Assembly (NCBI GenBank): GCA_000433355.1
Contig: FR893154.1
Location: forward strand, 1 to 64,000
Length of the DNA stretch: 64,000 nt
Source of the DNA: Alistipes sp. CAG:435
GTDB taxonomy: Bacteria > Bacteroidota > Bacteroidia > Bacteroidales > UBA932
Reading direction: 5' to 3'
The position numbers and the translations under genes are program-made. This document shows positions 32,437 through 42,080 of the stretch, in pieces (the first letter of the stretch is position 1; the number at the start of each line of letters is the position of its first letter). The notes under the pieces were generated by a model, which had not been told where the DNA came from, made no database searches, and saw only the letters and a program-made list of their open reading frames with translations.

Positions 32437-35400
32437 ATGATTCAGACGCCTATGTTGATAAGTTCGGCATCCTCCGAAAAACTCTCCGGGAAGCTCGTCT
32501 CGGGGAAGGATATATATTGTAAAGGACTCTTCCTGTCCGCCAGATGGTTCGTGTTCTCGCAGGTAGCTTCAGGTGGCACCAACGTGATAGTGCTTCCTGA
32601 TCGTGAGAGCGCTGAATATTGCAGTTCGGACCTTTACGCTCTTACTGACGGGGACATTGTCTTTTACCTGCCAGACAGCGGTAAGGGTGTTGAGAGGAGT
32701 AACTACAAGTCTTCGCTCGGGGTCCAGAGGACTTCCGCCGTGGGGAGGATTATGTCCAACGCGGACAATTCCTCAAGACTGTTCATCGTGACCTATCCCG
32801 AGGCGCTGGAAGAACTGGTTCCGGCTCCGGACAAAATCAACTCCTCTATCCTTAAAATCTCTGAAGGTCAGGAGATTTCGCATGACACCATCCGCGACAT
32901 ACTTGCCGGCCAGGGGTTCGAGAGGGTGGATTTCGTCTCTGCTCCGGGGCAATATTCAATAAGAGGTGCGATCATCGATATATTCTCATATTCATTCAAC
33001 TATCCGTTCAGGGTGTCATTTTTCGGGGATGAGGTTGAGAAAATCCATGTGTTCGACTGCAACACACAGCTTTCGGTCGAGGAGAGGAAGGAGGTCGAGA
33101 TATTCCCGGACCTTGCCGCTGAGACTTCCGAGGCTGAAGGGGTGAGTCTTGCGAGCCTGTTTCCGGAAGGTACGGTTGCTTGGCTTGACTCTTCGGACAT
33201 GTACAAGGACAGAAGTTTCTTTCATGATCTGAACAGGTTCAGGAGGGTGTTTCTTGAGATTCCTCTTGATGCGGATCCTGGGGATGCCGTGGCGTTCAAC
33301 ATAACTCCCCAGCCGGTGTTCAACAAGAACTTCGAGCTTCTTACGGCGGACATCCGGCAGAACATGGAACGAGGGTACAAGGTGTTCATATTCAGTGATA
33401 AGAATTCCCAGATAGAGCGTTTGAAGTCGATTCTTATCGAGAACAGCGGGCTTGTGCCTGAGTTTGTGGCTGGAAAGAACATTCATTCAGGGTTCGTCGA
33501 TCAGGAGGACAGAATCTGCTGCTACTCAGACCATGAGATTTTCGACCGTTTCCACAGGGTGAGTGTAAGAAGGACAGTGGAGAAGAGCGAACAGTTGACA
33601 CTCAACGACTTGACTGCATTCAACATAGGTGACTATGTGGTGCACATCGATCACGGTGTCGGGGTGTTCGGCGGTCTTGTCAGGATGCGGGATGACAAAG
33701 GCAGGATGCATGAGGTAGTGAAGCTGATGTACAAGGACGGGGATGTTGTGTTCGTGTCCGTTCATTCGCTGAACAAGATTTCCCGTTTCCGTTCAAAGGA
33801 TGGCGTTCCTCCTAAGGTAAACAAGCTTGGCTCAAAGACTTGGCAGAATCTCAAGCTCAGCGCCAAGTCCAAGATAAAGGACATCGCCAAGGATCTGATC
33901 CAGCTTTACGCCAAGCGGAAGACCACGAAAGGATTCGCCTACTCCCCTGACAGCTATCTTCAGGAAGAGCTGGAGTCGTCATTCATGTACGAGGACACTC
34001 CGGATCAGGAGTCGGCCAACAAGGCGGTGAAAAAGGATATGGAGGACAACAGCCCTATGGACAGGCTTGTCTGCGGGGATGTCGGATTCGGAAAGACCGA
34101 GATTGCGATCAGGGCGGCCTTCAAGGCTGTGACTGACGGTAAACAGGTCGCCGTGCTGGTGCCTACCACGATACTTTCGCTTCAGCACTACACGACTTTC
34201 TCGTCTCGGTTGAAGGACTTCCCTTGTACCATCGATTACGTGAGCAGATTGCGTACAACAAAGGAAATCAATGACATAAAGGATAGGTTGAAGAACGGTC
34301 AGCTGGACATAGTGATAGGTACGCACAAGCTGCTCGGCAAAGGTTTCGATTTCAAGGACCTGGGACTTCTTATCATCGACGAGGAGCAGAAGTTCGGTGT
34401 CTCTACCAAAGAGAAACTACGTCAGGTGAAGGCCTCTGTGGACACTCTGACTCTGACGGCCACCCCTATTCCTCGTACCTTGCAGTTCTCGTTGCTCGGG
34501 GCCAGGGATCTGTCCATCATCAACACTCCCCCGCCGAACAGGATTCCTACGCAGACCGAGATCATCCTGTTCGACAAGGATGAGATCAGGAGCATAATCA
34601 ATTATGAACTCAACCGTGGCGGACAGCTCTTCTTCATACATAATAAAGTGGAGGAACTTCCTTCGATTCACGAGATTCTGCACAGGCTTGTGCCGGACAT
34701 GAAGATTTGTGTGGCTCATGGTCAGATGGAATCCAAGGAGTTGGAGAACAGGATGTTGGATTTCATCCGTGGGGATTACGATATGCTTCTTTGCACCACG
34801 ATAATCGAGAACGGTCTTGACATCCCGAACGCCAACACGATCATCATCAACCAGGCGCAGAACATCGGCCTGAGCGACCTGCACCAGCTTAGGGGGCGTG
34901 TCGGAAGGTCTGGCAGAAAGGCATTCTGTTACCTGATAGTCCCTCCGCTCGTCACCATCACCGACGATGCCCGCAGAAGGCTCAAGGCCATCGAGGAATT
35001 CTCCGACCTTGGAAGCGGGTTCAACATAGCGATGCAGGATCTTGACATCCGCGGCGCCGGGAACCTTCTTGGAGCCGAACAGAGCGGATTCATCACGGAC
35101 ATGGGGTACGAGACCTACCAGAAAATCCTTGCGGAGGCTATGGAGGAACTCGGGGTCGAGACCGGAATATCCACGGTTCACACCGACGAGTCGTTTGTCG
35201 AGGACTGCACCATAGAGACGGATCAGCCTGCCATGATCCCGGATTCGTACATTGACATAACAGCCGAGAAAATAAGAATTTACAAGCAGCTTGACGGCAT
35301 GACCAGCGACAAGGAGATAGACAGGATCAAGTCTCAGCTTGTGGATCGTTTCGGCGAGATGCCTTTGGAGCTGGACAACCTCTTTGATGTGGTCAAAATC

Positions 35401-35646
35401 AGGAATCTTGGCGGAAAACTTGGGTTCGAGAAGATCATAATAAAGAATGGAATGATGATCATGTTCTTCATAGCCAACCAGATGTCGCCTTACTACAAGT
35501 CGAAGGTCTTTACTGGAATATTACAGAACATCAACGCCAACGACCGGCTTTTCAACATCAAGCAGTCAGAAGGAAAACTCAAGATTGTGAGCCGGGGAAT
35601 AGATTCTTTGCCGAAAGCTCTTCAGACTCTGAATATATTGAAATAA
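32437..35646 (+). CDS. mfd: Transcription-repair coupling factor Mfd
   Basis: 1069 residues. Removes RNA polymerase stalled at lesions and recruits UvrA. Order of domains: the UvrB-homology region (about 1-350, with FYLPDSG and PGQYSIRGAIIDIFSY), and the CarD-like RNA-polymerase-interaction domain (about 395-460, IGDYVVHIDHGVGVFGGL). The RecG-like helicase has Walker A GDVGFGKTEIA (about 547), DEEQ (about 648), TATPIPRTL and QLRGRVGRSGRKAF, and the C-terminal TRCF domain is present. The frame begins right after a TTTTTAACATG. Slightly shorter than the E. coli protein, normal for the phylum. It ends 3 codons before the coaX reading frame opens. Confidence 0.97.
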   Translation: MIQTPMLISSASSEKLSGKLVSGKDIYCKGLFLSARWFVFSQVASGGTNVIVLPDRESAEYCSSDLYALTDGDIVFYLPDSGKGVERSNYKSSLGVQRTSAVGRIMSNADNSSRLFIVTYPEALEELVPAPDKINSSILKISEGQEISHDTIRDILAGQGFERVDFVSAPGQYSIRGAIIDIFSYSFNYPFRVSFFGDEVEKIHVFDCNTQLSVEERKEVEIFPDLAAETSEAEGVSLASLFPEGTVAWLDSSDMYKDRSFFHDLNRFRRVFLEIPLDADPGDAVAFNITPQPVFNKNFELLTADIRQNMERGYKVFIFSDKNSQIERLKSILIENSGLVPEFVAGKNIHSGFVDQEDRICCYSDHEIFDRFHRVSVRRTVEKSEQLTLNDLTAFNIGDYVVHIDHGVGVFGGLVRMRDDKGRMHEVVKLMYKDGDVVFVSVHSLNKISRFRSKDGVPPKVNKLGSKTWQNLKLSAKSKIKDIAKDLIQLYAKRKTTKGFAYSPDSYLQEELESSFMYEDTPDQESANKAVKKDMEDNSPMDRLVCGDVGFGKTEIAIRAAFKAVTDGKQVAVLVPTTILSLQHYTTFSSRLKDFPCTIDYVSRLRTTKEINDIKDRLKNGQLDIVIGTHKLLGKGFDFKDLGLLIIDEEQKFGVSTKEKLRQVKASVDTLTLTATPIPRTLQFSLLGARDLSIINTPPPNRIPTQTEIILFDKDEIRSIINYELNRGGQLFFIHNKVEELPSIHEILHRLVPDMKICVAHGQMESKELENRMLDFIRGDYDMLLCTTIIENGLDIPNANTIIINQAQNIGLSDLHQLRGRVGRSGRKAFCYLIVPPLVTITDDARRRLKAIEEFSDLGSGFNIAMQDLDIRGAGNLLGAEQSGFITDMGYETYQKILAEAMEELGVETGISTVHTDESFVEDCTIETDQPAMIPDSYIDITAEKIRIYKQLDGMTSDKEIDRIKSQLVDRFGEMPLELDNLFDVVKIRNLGGKLGFEKIIIKNGMMIMFFIANQMSPYYKSKVFTGILQNINANDRLFNIKQSEGKLKIVSRGIDSLPKALQTLNILK

Positions 35647-35681
35647 AATTGCTACCTTTGAAGGTTTGCCCGTTTTTGACA

Positions 35682-36410
35682 ATGCCGAATCTTTTGGTTG
35701 AAATAGGAAACACTGCCCTCAAGGCGGCCTGGTCCGAAGGAATCACCCTCGGGAAGACTTTCCGTTACCAGGGCGAGAAGATGTTTGAATATGTGGATTC
35801 GCTGGTGGAGAAGGAAAAGCCGGCGGTGATGGTCATTTCATCCACGATAGAAATCGGGATCAAGGAAGAGGAGAACCTCCGCTCTAAATGCGGAATCCTT
35901 GTGATTCTGGACGGGCTGCACACGGACATTGCCTGTGAATATGACCTGCCGGCTTACCTGAGTCCGGACAGGGTAGCCTCGGTGATAGCCGCGAGGTATC
36001 TTTTCAAGGACAAGGGCAGCATTGTGTTTGATTTCGGAACCACTTTGACAATTGATGTCATCGAGCCAGACGGGGAATATGTGGGAGGAAACATCTCCCC
36101 CGGATTCAGGACAAGATTCAAGTCTCTGTCGAGATATTCAAGGACACTCCCTCTTGTGGACACTCCCCTTTCCGTCAGACAGACAGGTGATTCGCTCCAG
36201 TCGTCGATTGAGTCCGGCGTTGTGTCAGGCATAATGTTTGAAATAAAGGGTTACCTGTCTTTATTTCCCGAAAAAATGGTGGTTTTTACGGGGGGAGACG
36301 CTTTATATTTTGCAAAAAGAATGAAAAACTCCATCTTTGCAGTCTGCAATCTTGTATTGATGGGGTTGGCCTTAATAGCTGACAAGTATTATGTTGAAAG
36401 GAACGGTTAA
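35682..36410 (+). CDS. coaX: Type III pantothenate kinase CoaX
   Basis: 242 residues from ATG 35682 (MPNLLVEIGNTALKAAW); the frame is open 11 codons upstream. First step of coenzyme A synthesis. ASKHA-fold phosphate loops are seen at the N terminus (EIGNT) and at VFDFGTTLTIDVIEPDG. The pantothenate-side motif LSPDRVASVIAARYLF and the glycine motif GGNISPGFRTRFKSL are present. The first phosphate loop has Glu7 where the family usually has Asp, a conservative but notable change. A TACCTTTG at 35653-35660 may be a local -7 box. The 3' end overlaps the next gene's start region by 20 bases. Confidence 0.92.
   Translation: MPNLLVEIGNTALKAAWSEGITLGKTFRYQGEKMFEYVDSLVEKEKPAVMVISSTIEIGIKEEENLRSKCGILVILDGLHTDIACEYDLPAYLSPDRVASVIAARYLFKDKGSIVFDFGTTLTIDVIEPDGEYVGGNISPGFRTRFKSLSRYSRTLPLVDTPLSVRQTGDSLQSSIESGVVSGIMFEIKGYLSLFPEKMVVFTGGDALYFAKRMKNSIFAVCNLVLMGLALIADKYYVERNG
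36309..36339 (+). promoter_or_regulatory. Promoter inside coaX for the outer-membrane protein gene
   Basis: TTTG (36309-36312), 19 bases, CATCTTTG (36332-36339). Apart from C for T in the first -7 position, it matches TTTG-N19-TAnnTTTG. It lies about 50 bases before the ATG at 36391 and would allow the envelope genes to be expressed without mfd-coaX. Confidence 0.6.
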
Positions 36411-37716
36411 TAAGATACTCCTGTTTGTGGTGATGTCGTTCTGTGTTCTCCCTCTGAGCGCCCAGGATGACGCGTATAATGCCTATACCCCATATTCCAT
36501 GTTCGGAATCGGGGACATCTCCAAGCAGGGTACGGCCTACAACAAAAGTATGGGAGGTGTCGGCATAGCCACCAGGGACAAAGGGCACATCAATATACTC
36601 AATCCGGCCGCGGTCACGGCCAGGGAGGAAAAATCGTTCATGGCCGATTTCGGCGTGGCGCAGGGTAACAGGTATTATGCCCAGCACGACATGAAATCGT
36701 CCAACAACACGTTCAACTTCTATGATTTTGTGATTTCGTTCCCTGTGTATAAATCTCTTGCGATGTATGCCGGGGTGACTCCATACAGTGATGTAGGCTA
36801 CGAGATGACTTCCAAGATAACCGACCCGGCCATCATATCTTCAACTGGAGTGATAACAAACACTGTTCAGGGGTATGGAGGCATGACCAACATTTTTTTA
36901 GGAGCCGGTTATGAAGTCATAAAAGGTCTTTCCGTAGGTGTCGAAGGACAGTACTATTTTGGTAACCTGCACAAGACCAATAATTTCGTGATGACAAACT
37001 CCACTTATAGGAGTATATCCAGCGGTTTCAACATGAATCTTGACGCCGTTACGGCCAGATTCGGAGTGCAGTACGAGACAAGGCTGACACAAGGTTTGTC
37101 CGCTGTCATCGGTGCCACTTATCGTTTGGGCACAAGCCTGAAAGGAAAAGTGGAAAGATATGAGATTCAGTCCATTTCCTCGATAAACGATTCGACTCCT
37201 TCTCCAAGGAGTTATACGGACACATTGGGCAGGGGACAGGTCAAGCTGGCCAGCGAGTTAGGTGTCGGTATAGCCTTGAAGGGAGGTGGCAAATGGACCG
37301 CTGAGATCAATTACATTCGTTCCGACTGGAGTTCCTCCGGAATGAACAAGATTCCTGGTTTCGCAAGTGTCGGCAACGCAGTGTTCAGCGCGTCCACCGC
37401 ACAGTCCGTAAGGGCAGGTTTCTCGATAGTTCCGAACCGGAATGATATTCGTTACTACAGTAAGAGAGTGACTTACAGGGCGGGTGCCTATTGGGATCAG
37501 GCTTCATGCAAATTGGACGGCAAGGCTATAAACGCTGTCGGTATCACATTGGGAGCCACTCTTCCAGTATTCAGATGGAGCAACGGACTGACGTTGGGCG
37601 TTGATTTCGGCCAGAGGGGAGCGTTGACCGGGAATATGGTCAGGGAAAGGTATGTTAACTTTAACATAGGAATCAATATCTTCGACATTTGGTTCCTGAA
37701 ACCGATGTATAACTAA
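36391..37716 (+). CDS. Outer-membrane beta-barrel protein
   Basis: 441 residues with a signal peptide (MLKGTVNKILLFVVMSFC... LSAQ, cut near residue 25). The N terminus of the mature protein, YTPYSMFGIGDISKQGTAYNKSMGG, followed by ATRDKGHINILNPAA, is typical of Bacteroidetes FadL/PorV-like barrels. Alternating aromatic strands fill the rest, ending in FNIGINIFDIWFLKPMYN. It probably spans the outer membrane; ligand unknown. It overlaps the end of coaX and is 24 bases before the TPR gene, within an envelope-biogenesis cluster. Confidence 0.82.
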   Translation: MLKGTVNKILLFVVMSFCVLPLSAQDDAYNAYTPYSMFGIGDISKQGTAYNKSMGGVGIATRDKGHINILNPAAVTAREEKSFMADFGVAQGNRYYAQHDMKSSNNTFNFYDFVISFPVYKSLAMYAGVTPYSDVGYEMTSKITDPAIISSTGVITNTVQGYGGMTNIFLGAGYEVIKGLSVGVEGQYYFGNLHKTNNFVMTNSTYRSISSGFNMNLDAVTARFGVQYETRLTQGLSAVIGATYRLGTSLKGKVERYEIQSISSINDSTPSPRSYTDTLGRGQVKLASELGVGIALKGGGKWTAEINYIRSDWSSSGMNKIPGFASVGNAVFSASTAQSVRAGFSIVPNRNDIRYYSKRVTYRAGAYWDQASCKLDGKAINAVGITLGATLPVFRWSNGLTLGVDFGQRGALTGNMVRERYVNFNIGINIFDIWFLKPMYN

Positions 37717-37740
37717 TTAGGAAAATATTAACACACAACC

Positions 37741-39045
37741 ATGAAAAGGATTACACTAGTACTGTTGACTCTTGTTGCGGCCACTTTCGGCACGAAGGTT
37801 TCCGCTCAGGGAAAGTATGGCGCGGACAGCGCTGAATGCATTAAGTATCTGTCTTATTATCAGGAGTATTACAAGCAGAAGAACTACACCGAGGCTCTCC
37901 CTAACTGGAGAAAGGCCTTCAAACTCTGTCCTCCTACCGCAAGCCAGAACATGCTGCTTAACGGTATGACCCTCCTTGGTAAGGAAATCGTCAAGACCAA
38001 GGACGCGCAGACACGCGCCGCGATGATTGACACCGTCCTTACCCTCAATGACCTCAGGGCGCAGTACTATCCTAAATACGCTGTGGCTGCCTATAACTCA
38101 AAGGGACAGTATATCACACAGTATTATAAGGACCCTCAGGTAGTTTATGATCAGTTGAACAAGATCATCGAGATCAATCAGGAGAATGTGAAGCCAAGCC
38201 TTCTTCTTCTCGATCTTAACTCAGCCATAGAACTTTACAAGAAATCAGCCATCGGCGCCGAGGATGTGATCAACACTTACCAGAAAGCCATCGCTCTTCT
38301 TGACAAGGCGGGAAACGCTGAGGAGAACGCCAAGATCAGGTCTGACATCGAAGGGCTCTTCATCACGAGCCAGGTGGCCAGCTGCGACAACCTCATCGCT
38401 CTGTTCACTCCTCGTTTCGAGGCTGATCCTGACAATATGGATCTCATCACCAACATCGTGAAGATGCTTGGTTCTACAGATGGATGCCAGAACAATGATC
38501 TGTTCCTTGGCGCTGTGACAAAGATGCATAAGAATGAGCCTTCAGCCTCATCTGCTTACTATCTTTACAAGCTTCATGCGGCAAAGGATGAGTCTTCCGA
38601 GGCCATCGAATATTTCGAGGAGGCTGTCTCGCTTTGCACTGATGATGATCCTGTAAAGGCTGACTATATGATTGAGCTTGCGACATATTGCCTCAAGAAC
38701 AACATCACAGGCAAGGCTTTGGATTATGCCAATAAGGCCGCCAGCCTTAAACCAGACCATCAGGGCAAGGCTTACTACCTTATCGCGACAATCTGGGGCG
38801 CCGCCCGTTGCGGAGGAAATGAGATCGAAAGCAGGGCTAAGTATTGGGTTGCCGTTGACTATCTGCAGAAGGCAAAGGCCGCGGACGCTTCCCTGACTGA
38901 AGACTGTAACAAACTCATCTCGGCGTACAGTGTCTATTATCCTCAGAAGGCCGAGGCATTCATGTATGATGTTGTTGACGGACAGTCCTATACCGTGAAC
39001 TGCGGTGGAATGCGCGCGACGACAACCGTAAGGACTCAGAAGTAG
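37741..39045 (+). CDS. Periplasmic tetratricopeptide-repeat protein
   Basis: 434 residues. Signal peptide MKRITLVLLTLVAATFG... VSAQ (about 23 residues). Several helical TPR-type units follow, for example SYYQEYYKQKNYTEALPNWRKAF, DVINTYQKAIALLDKAGN, and SEAIEYFEEAVSLCTDDDP, MIELATYCLKNNITGKALDY. TPR arrays mediate protein contacts, so an adaptor role in envelope assembly is plausible from its place between the barrel protein and lptC. No enzymatic motif is seen. Confidence 0.85.
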   Translation: MKRITLVLLTLVAATFGTKVSAQGKYGADSAECIKYLSYYQEYYKQKNYTEALPNWRKAFKLCPPTASQNMLLNGMTLLGKEIVKTKDAQTRAAMIDTVLTLNDLRAQYYPKYAVAAYNSKGQYITQYYKDPQVVYDQLNKIIEINQENVKPSLLLLDLNSAIELYKKSAIGAEDVINTYQKAIALLDKAGNAEENAKIRSDIEGLFITSQVASCDNLIALFTPRFEADPDNMDLITNIVKMLGSTDGCQNNDLFLGAVTKMHKNEPSASSAYYLYKLHAAKDESSEAIEYFEEAVSLCTDDDPVKADYMIELATYCLKNNITGKALDYANKAASLKPDHQGKAYYLIATIWGAARCGGNEIESRAKYWVAVDYLQKAKAADASLTEDCNKLISAYSVYYPQKAEAFMYDVVDGQSYTVNCGGMRATTTVRTQK

Positions 39046-39052
39046 TTTTGAA

Positions 39053-39682
39053 TTGAAACCAAACATACATAGGCTTATGATGATTGCAACCGCTTCGGCG
39101 GTTGCTTTCATCGTATTTTCCTGCAAGGGAAAACTGTCAGAGGCCGAGCGTCTGAATCTTGCCGAGACCCCGGTCCAGACTGTCGATAGTATGTTTGTGG
39201 TCCAGACCAGAAACGGAGGTATCCAGATGAGGGTGGAGGCCGATGTCATGGAAAGGTACGAGAACGACACCTGCTCCTACGAACTCTTTCCGAAAGGGCT
39301 TCATGCCTTCGCCTATACGGATGGTGACATGCTTGAGACAGTGCTCCATTCCAACAACGCCAAGCATTTCAAAAGCAAAAAGTCCACTGAGGAATATTGG
39401 TCCGCGTTCGGCAATGTGGTTGTTCAGAATGTGATCAATCAGCAGACTTTGGAGACCGACACGCTTTATTGGGACCAGGCCAACAAGGAAATATATACAG
39501 ACTGTTATGTCAGGATGTTCTCAAATGACGGATTTCTGCAGGGATTCGGCATGAGATCAGACGAAATGGCGAGGAACGCGAGAATATTCAAGGCGTTCAA
39601 CAGTGACCTGGTTGTCGTGCAGGATTCGACAAAGGTTATCATTGATTCTGTAAACTTTATTGGTCCTTTGCTTAAAAAATAA
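39053..39682 (+). CDS. lptC: LPS export protein LptC
   Basis: 209 residues from a TTG at 39053, or 201 from the ATG at 39077. I list the TTG because only it gives the basic residues (KPNIHR) expected before the hydrophobic segment; no clear ribosome-binding site decides it. A lipobox-like AFIVFSC-KGK ends the signal. The LptC core follows: VQTRNGGIQMRVEADVMERYEN, YELFPKGLHAF, GNVVVQNVINQQTLETDTLYWDQ and EIYTDCYVRMFSNDGFLQG. It bridges LptB2FG and LptA in lipopolysaccharide transport. The TPR gene ends just upstream. Confidence 0.85.
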   Translation: MKPNIHRLMMIATASAVAFIVFSCKGKLSEAERLNLAETPVQTVDSMFVVQTRNGGIQMRVEADVMERYENDTCSYELFPKGLHAFAYTDGDMLETVLHSNNAKHFKSKKSTEEYWSAFGNVVVQNVINQQTLETDTLYWDQANKEIYTDCYVRMFSNDGFLQGFGMRSDEMARNARIFKAFNSDLVVVQDSTKVIIDSVNFIGPLLKK

Positions 39683-39756
39683 TGGTTAATTGAATTAAAA
39701 TCACTATCTTCGCACCCCAATACCTATTTTTGGAAATTATAAAAACGTAATACACA

Positions 39757-41841
39757 ATGGCGATTCTTCAAAAAACTCGCGAAAAGGCCGGCATGGCAGT
39801 GTCTATCATCATTGCCTTGGCCCTTTTGTCATTCATTATTGACCCGCAGACACTTGAGACCGCGTTCAATGCTATGTCCTCAAGGAATGACGTGGGTGTG
39901 ATTAATGGTAAGACTGTTTCTTATCTTGATTTTCAGCAGGATGTTGAAAAATTCACCGCCATCAATGAGATGGTGACCGGCTCCTCAGCCCAGAACGAAC
40001 AGCAGCAGGAGCAGGTGCGCAACGCCGCATGGCAGAGCCTTTTGGACAAGTATCTTTTCATAAAGAACGCAAAGGCCGCGGGCATCAGGGTAGGTGAGGA
40101 AGAAATGAAGGAACTTCTTGCAGGAGACATGATCTCTCCGGTCATTTCCCAGAATCCGGCTTTCATGGATGAGGACGGCAACTTCTCGAAAGATGCTTTG
40201 CAGAATCTCATCAATAGTGTCTCACAGGATCAGACAGGAAGGATCAGTGAGTATTGGAACTACCTTCAGAACACAGTCTATACCCAGCAATTCTATGCCA
40301 AGTATGGTTCTTTGTTCACCCAGAGCAACTTCCAGAATCCTTTGATGCTCAAAAGAGCCATCGCCGAGAACAACAACACTACCAATGTGGATTTCGTGAT
40401 GGTTCCTAACTACGGCGTTGACTCAACAGTCAAGGTAAGCGATGAGGAGGTCAGAAAATACTACGAGTCCCACAAAAAGATGTTCATACAGAACGCCTCA
40501 AGGGATATGGAATATGTTGTCTTTGAGGTGAAGCCTTCAGAGACTGACATCAACGCCACAAATGACGCTATGGGTAAGGTGTATGACGAGTTCGCCACCA
40601 CTGAAAACATGAAGTCGTTCCTGGCCAGAAACTCGGAGAGAAACTACAGTGAGTACTGGTTCAAGGCTGGTGAGCTTTCAACCGTCAACAAGGACATCTG
40701 CGAGTTTGTTGACAACAATGCCGCCGGTACTTCTCCTGTTGTCTCCGACAATAATGTGTTCTATGCCGCGAGGATTATGGCTACAGCCCAGATTCCTGAT
40801 TCAGCCTATGTAAGGCATATCCTCCTTCAGAATGGTATGGAGAACAAGGCTGACAGCCTTCTTAACCTGCTTTCAAAGGGAGAGAGCTTCTCCAATCTTG
40901 CCGCCGCGTTCTCAGCAGACGGCAGAAGCGCCGCTGACGGTGAGCAGGGCAATATCGGCTGGATGACCCAGACTTACATGATTCCTGGTTTTGAATCTGT
41001 CCTCACAGCCCAGACAGGCAAGCCTTATATTGTGAAGACCCAGTATGGCACTCATATCGTAGAGGTTACCAAAAAGACCGCTCCGATCGCCAAGAAGCAG
41101 GTGGCTATCCTTGAGAAGGCCGCTCTCGCCAGTGGTGAGACATTCAACAGCTACTACGCCCAGGCCAGCAATTTCTCAAAGATCGCTGCTGGCAAGTACA
41201 ACAACTACAAGGCTGCTGTTGATTCAATGGGACTATACTCACATCCTTTGATGGTCAACGAGGCAACCTCCACTTACGGTTCGATTTCACAGGCCAAGGA
41301 GGTCACAAGATGGGTGTTTGACAACAAGGTCGGAAAGGTTTCCGAGATCATCACAGTCAACAACAACTATCTGTTCATAGCCACCGTGACCGGAATCCAT
41401 AAGGAAGGCATCGCCAAACTCGATGAGGTCAAGGAAGTGGTTCGCCAGCGTCTCTATGCCGAGAAGGCCGCCGAGAAGGCCGCCACTGACCTCGCCCAGA
41501 AGATTCAGGGAATCAATGACCTTCAGGCTATCGCTGACACACTTCACTCATCCGTCAGCACAGGTGTAGATGTAAGGTTCGCCACGATGGCTGGTCAAGG
41601 ACTTGACCCTAAGTTCGTAGGTGCCGCTTCCGTGGCTCCTGAAGGCACAATCTGCGGACCTGTCGCTGGTACCATCGGTACGTATATATTCAAGGTTAAT
41701 TCCCGCGACACCGGAGCCTTCTACACTGAGGATGACGCAAAGAACGCCGCCGCTCAGATCAACAACTACAGCACTCAGATGATTCTTCCAGTGATGATGT
41801 TGGAATCTGATGTCAAGGATCACAGGGCACGTTTCTATTAG
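39757..41841 (+). CDS. PpiD/SurA-like peptidyl-prolyl isomerase, membrane-anchored
   Basis: 694 residues. A single N-terminal membrane helix (about 12-30, AGMAVSIIIALALLSFI) anchors a periplasmic chaperone. A SurA_N-type helical domain is present (VGVINGKTVSYLDFQQDVEKF onwards). A parvulin PPIC domain lies at about 345-437: SAYVRHILLQ, LAAAFSADGRSA, GNIGWMTQTYMIPGFE and YGTHIVEVTKK. The long C-terminal part has a second, weaker parvulin-like stretch. It helps outer-membrane proteins fold. A TATCTTCG at 39705-39712 may be its -7 box. A strong terminator follows. Confidence 0.9.
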   Translation: MAILQKTREKAGMAVSIIIALALLSFIIDPQTLETAFNAMSSRNDVGVINGKTVSYLDFQQDVEKFTAINEMVTGSSAQNEQQQEQVRNAAWQSLLDKYLFIKNAKAAGIRVGEEEMKELLAGDMISPVISQNPAFMDEDGNFSKDALQNLINSVSQDQTGRISEYWNYLQNTVYTQQFYAKYGSLFTQSNFQNPLMLKRAIAENNNTTNVDFVMVPNYGVDSTVKVSDEEVRKYYESHKKMFIQNASRDMEYVVFEVKPSETDINATNDAMGKVYDEFATTENMKSFLARNSERNYSEYWFKAGELSTVNKDICEFVDNNAAGTSPVVSDNNVFYAARIMATAQIPDSAYVRHILLQNGMENKADSLLNLLSKGESFSNLAAAFSADGRSAADGEQGNIGWMTQTYMIPGFESVLTAQTGKPYIVKTQYGTHIVEVTKKTAPIAKKQVAILEKAALASGETFNSYYAQASNFSKIAAGKYNNYKAAVDSMGLYSHPLMVNEATSTYGSISQAKEVTRWVFDNKVGKVSEIITVNNNYLFIATVTGIHKEGIAKLDEVKEVVRQRLYAEKAAEKAATDLAQKIQGINDLQAIADTLHSSVSTGVDVRFATMAGQGLDPKFVGAASVAPEGTICGPVAGTIGTYIFKVNSRDTGAFYTEDDAKNAAAQINNYSTQMILPVMMLESDVKDHRARFY

Positions 41842-41864
41842 TAGATAGTATAAAATTTTCATGG

Positions 41865-41902
41865 CGGGGAATAATCCGATTGGGTTATTCCCCGTTTTTT
41901 TT
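41865..41902 (+). terminator. Terminator after the PpiD-like gene
   Basis: CGGGGAATAA (41865-41874) pairs with TTATTCCCCG (41885-41894) over a 10-base loop, followed by eight T. It ends the cluster that begins at mfd. Confidence 0.93.
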
Positions 41903-42080
41903 GCATGACGACTTTTATAATTGTCGTTTTTACTGCAAAAATTGTCAAGGAAAATACAAGTTTGCCATAGTTGTTACTATCTTTAAAAACGTTAAAGGGA
42001 AAGTATTGTCAGATTTTTGATAACGATAACACTGTAACGTACTTAAAATATAAACTTGTAGTTTAACAACATTAATTAAT

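Noticed and set aside
36391..36410. Frameshift between coaX and the outer-membrane protein gene
   Set aside because: The overlap is a normal short gene overlap; both proteins have complete ends and the second has its own signal peptide and promoter.
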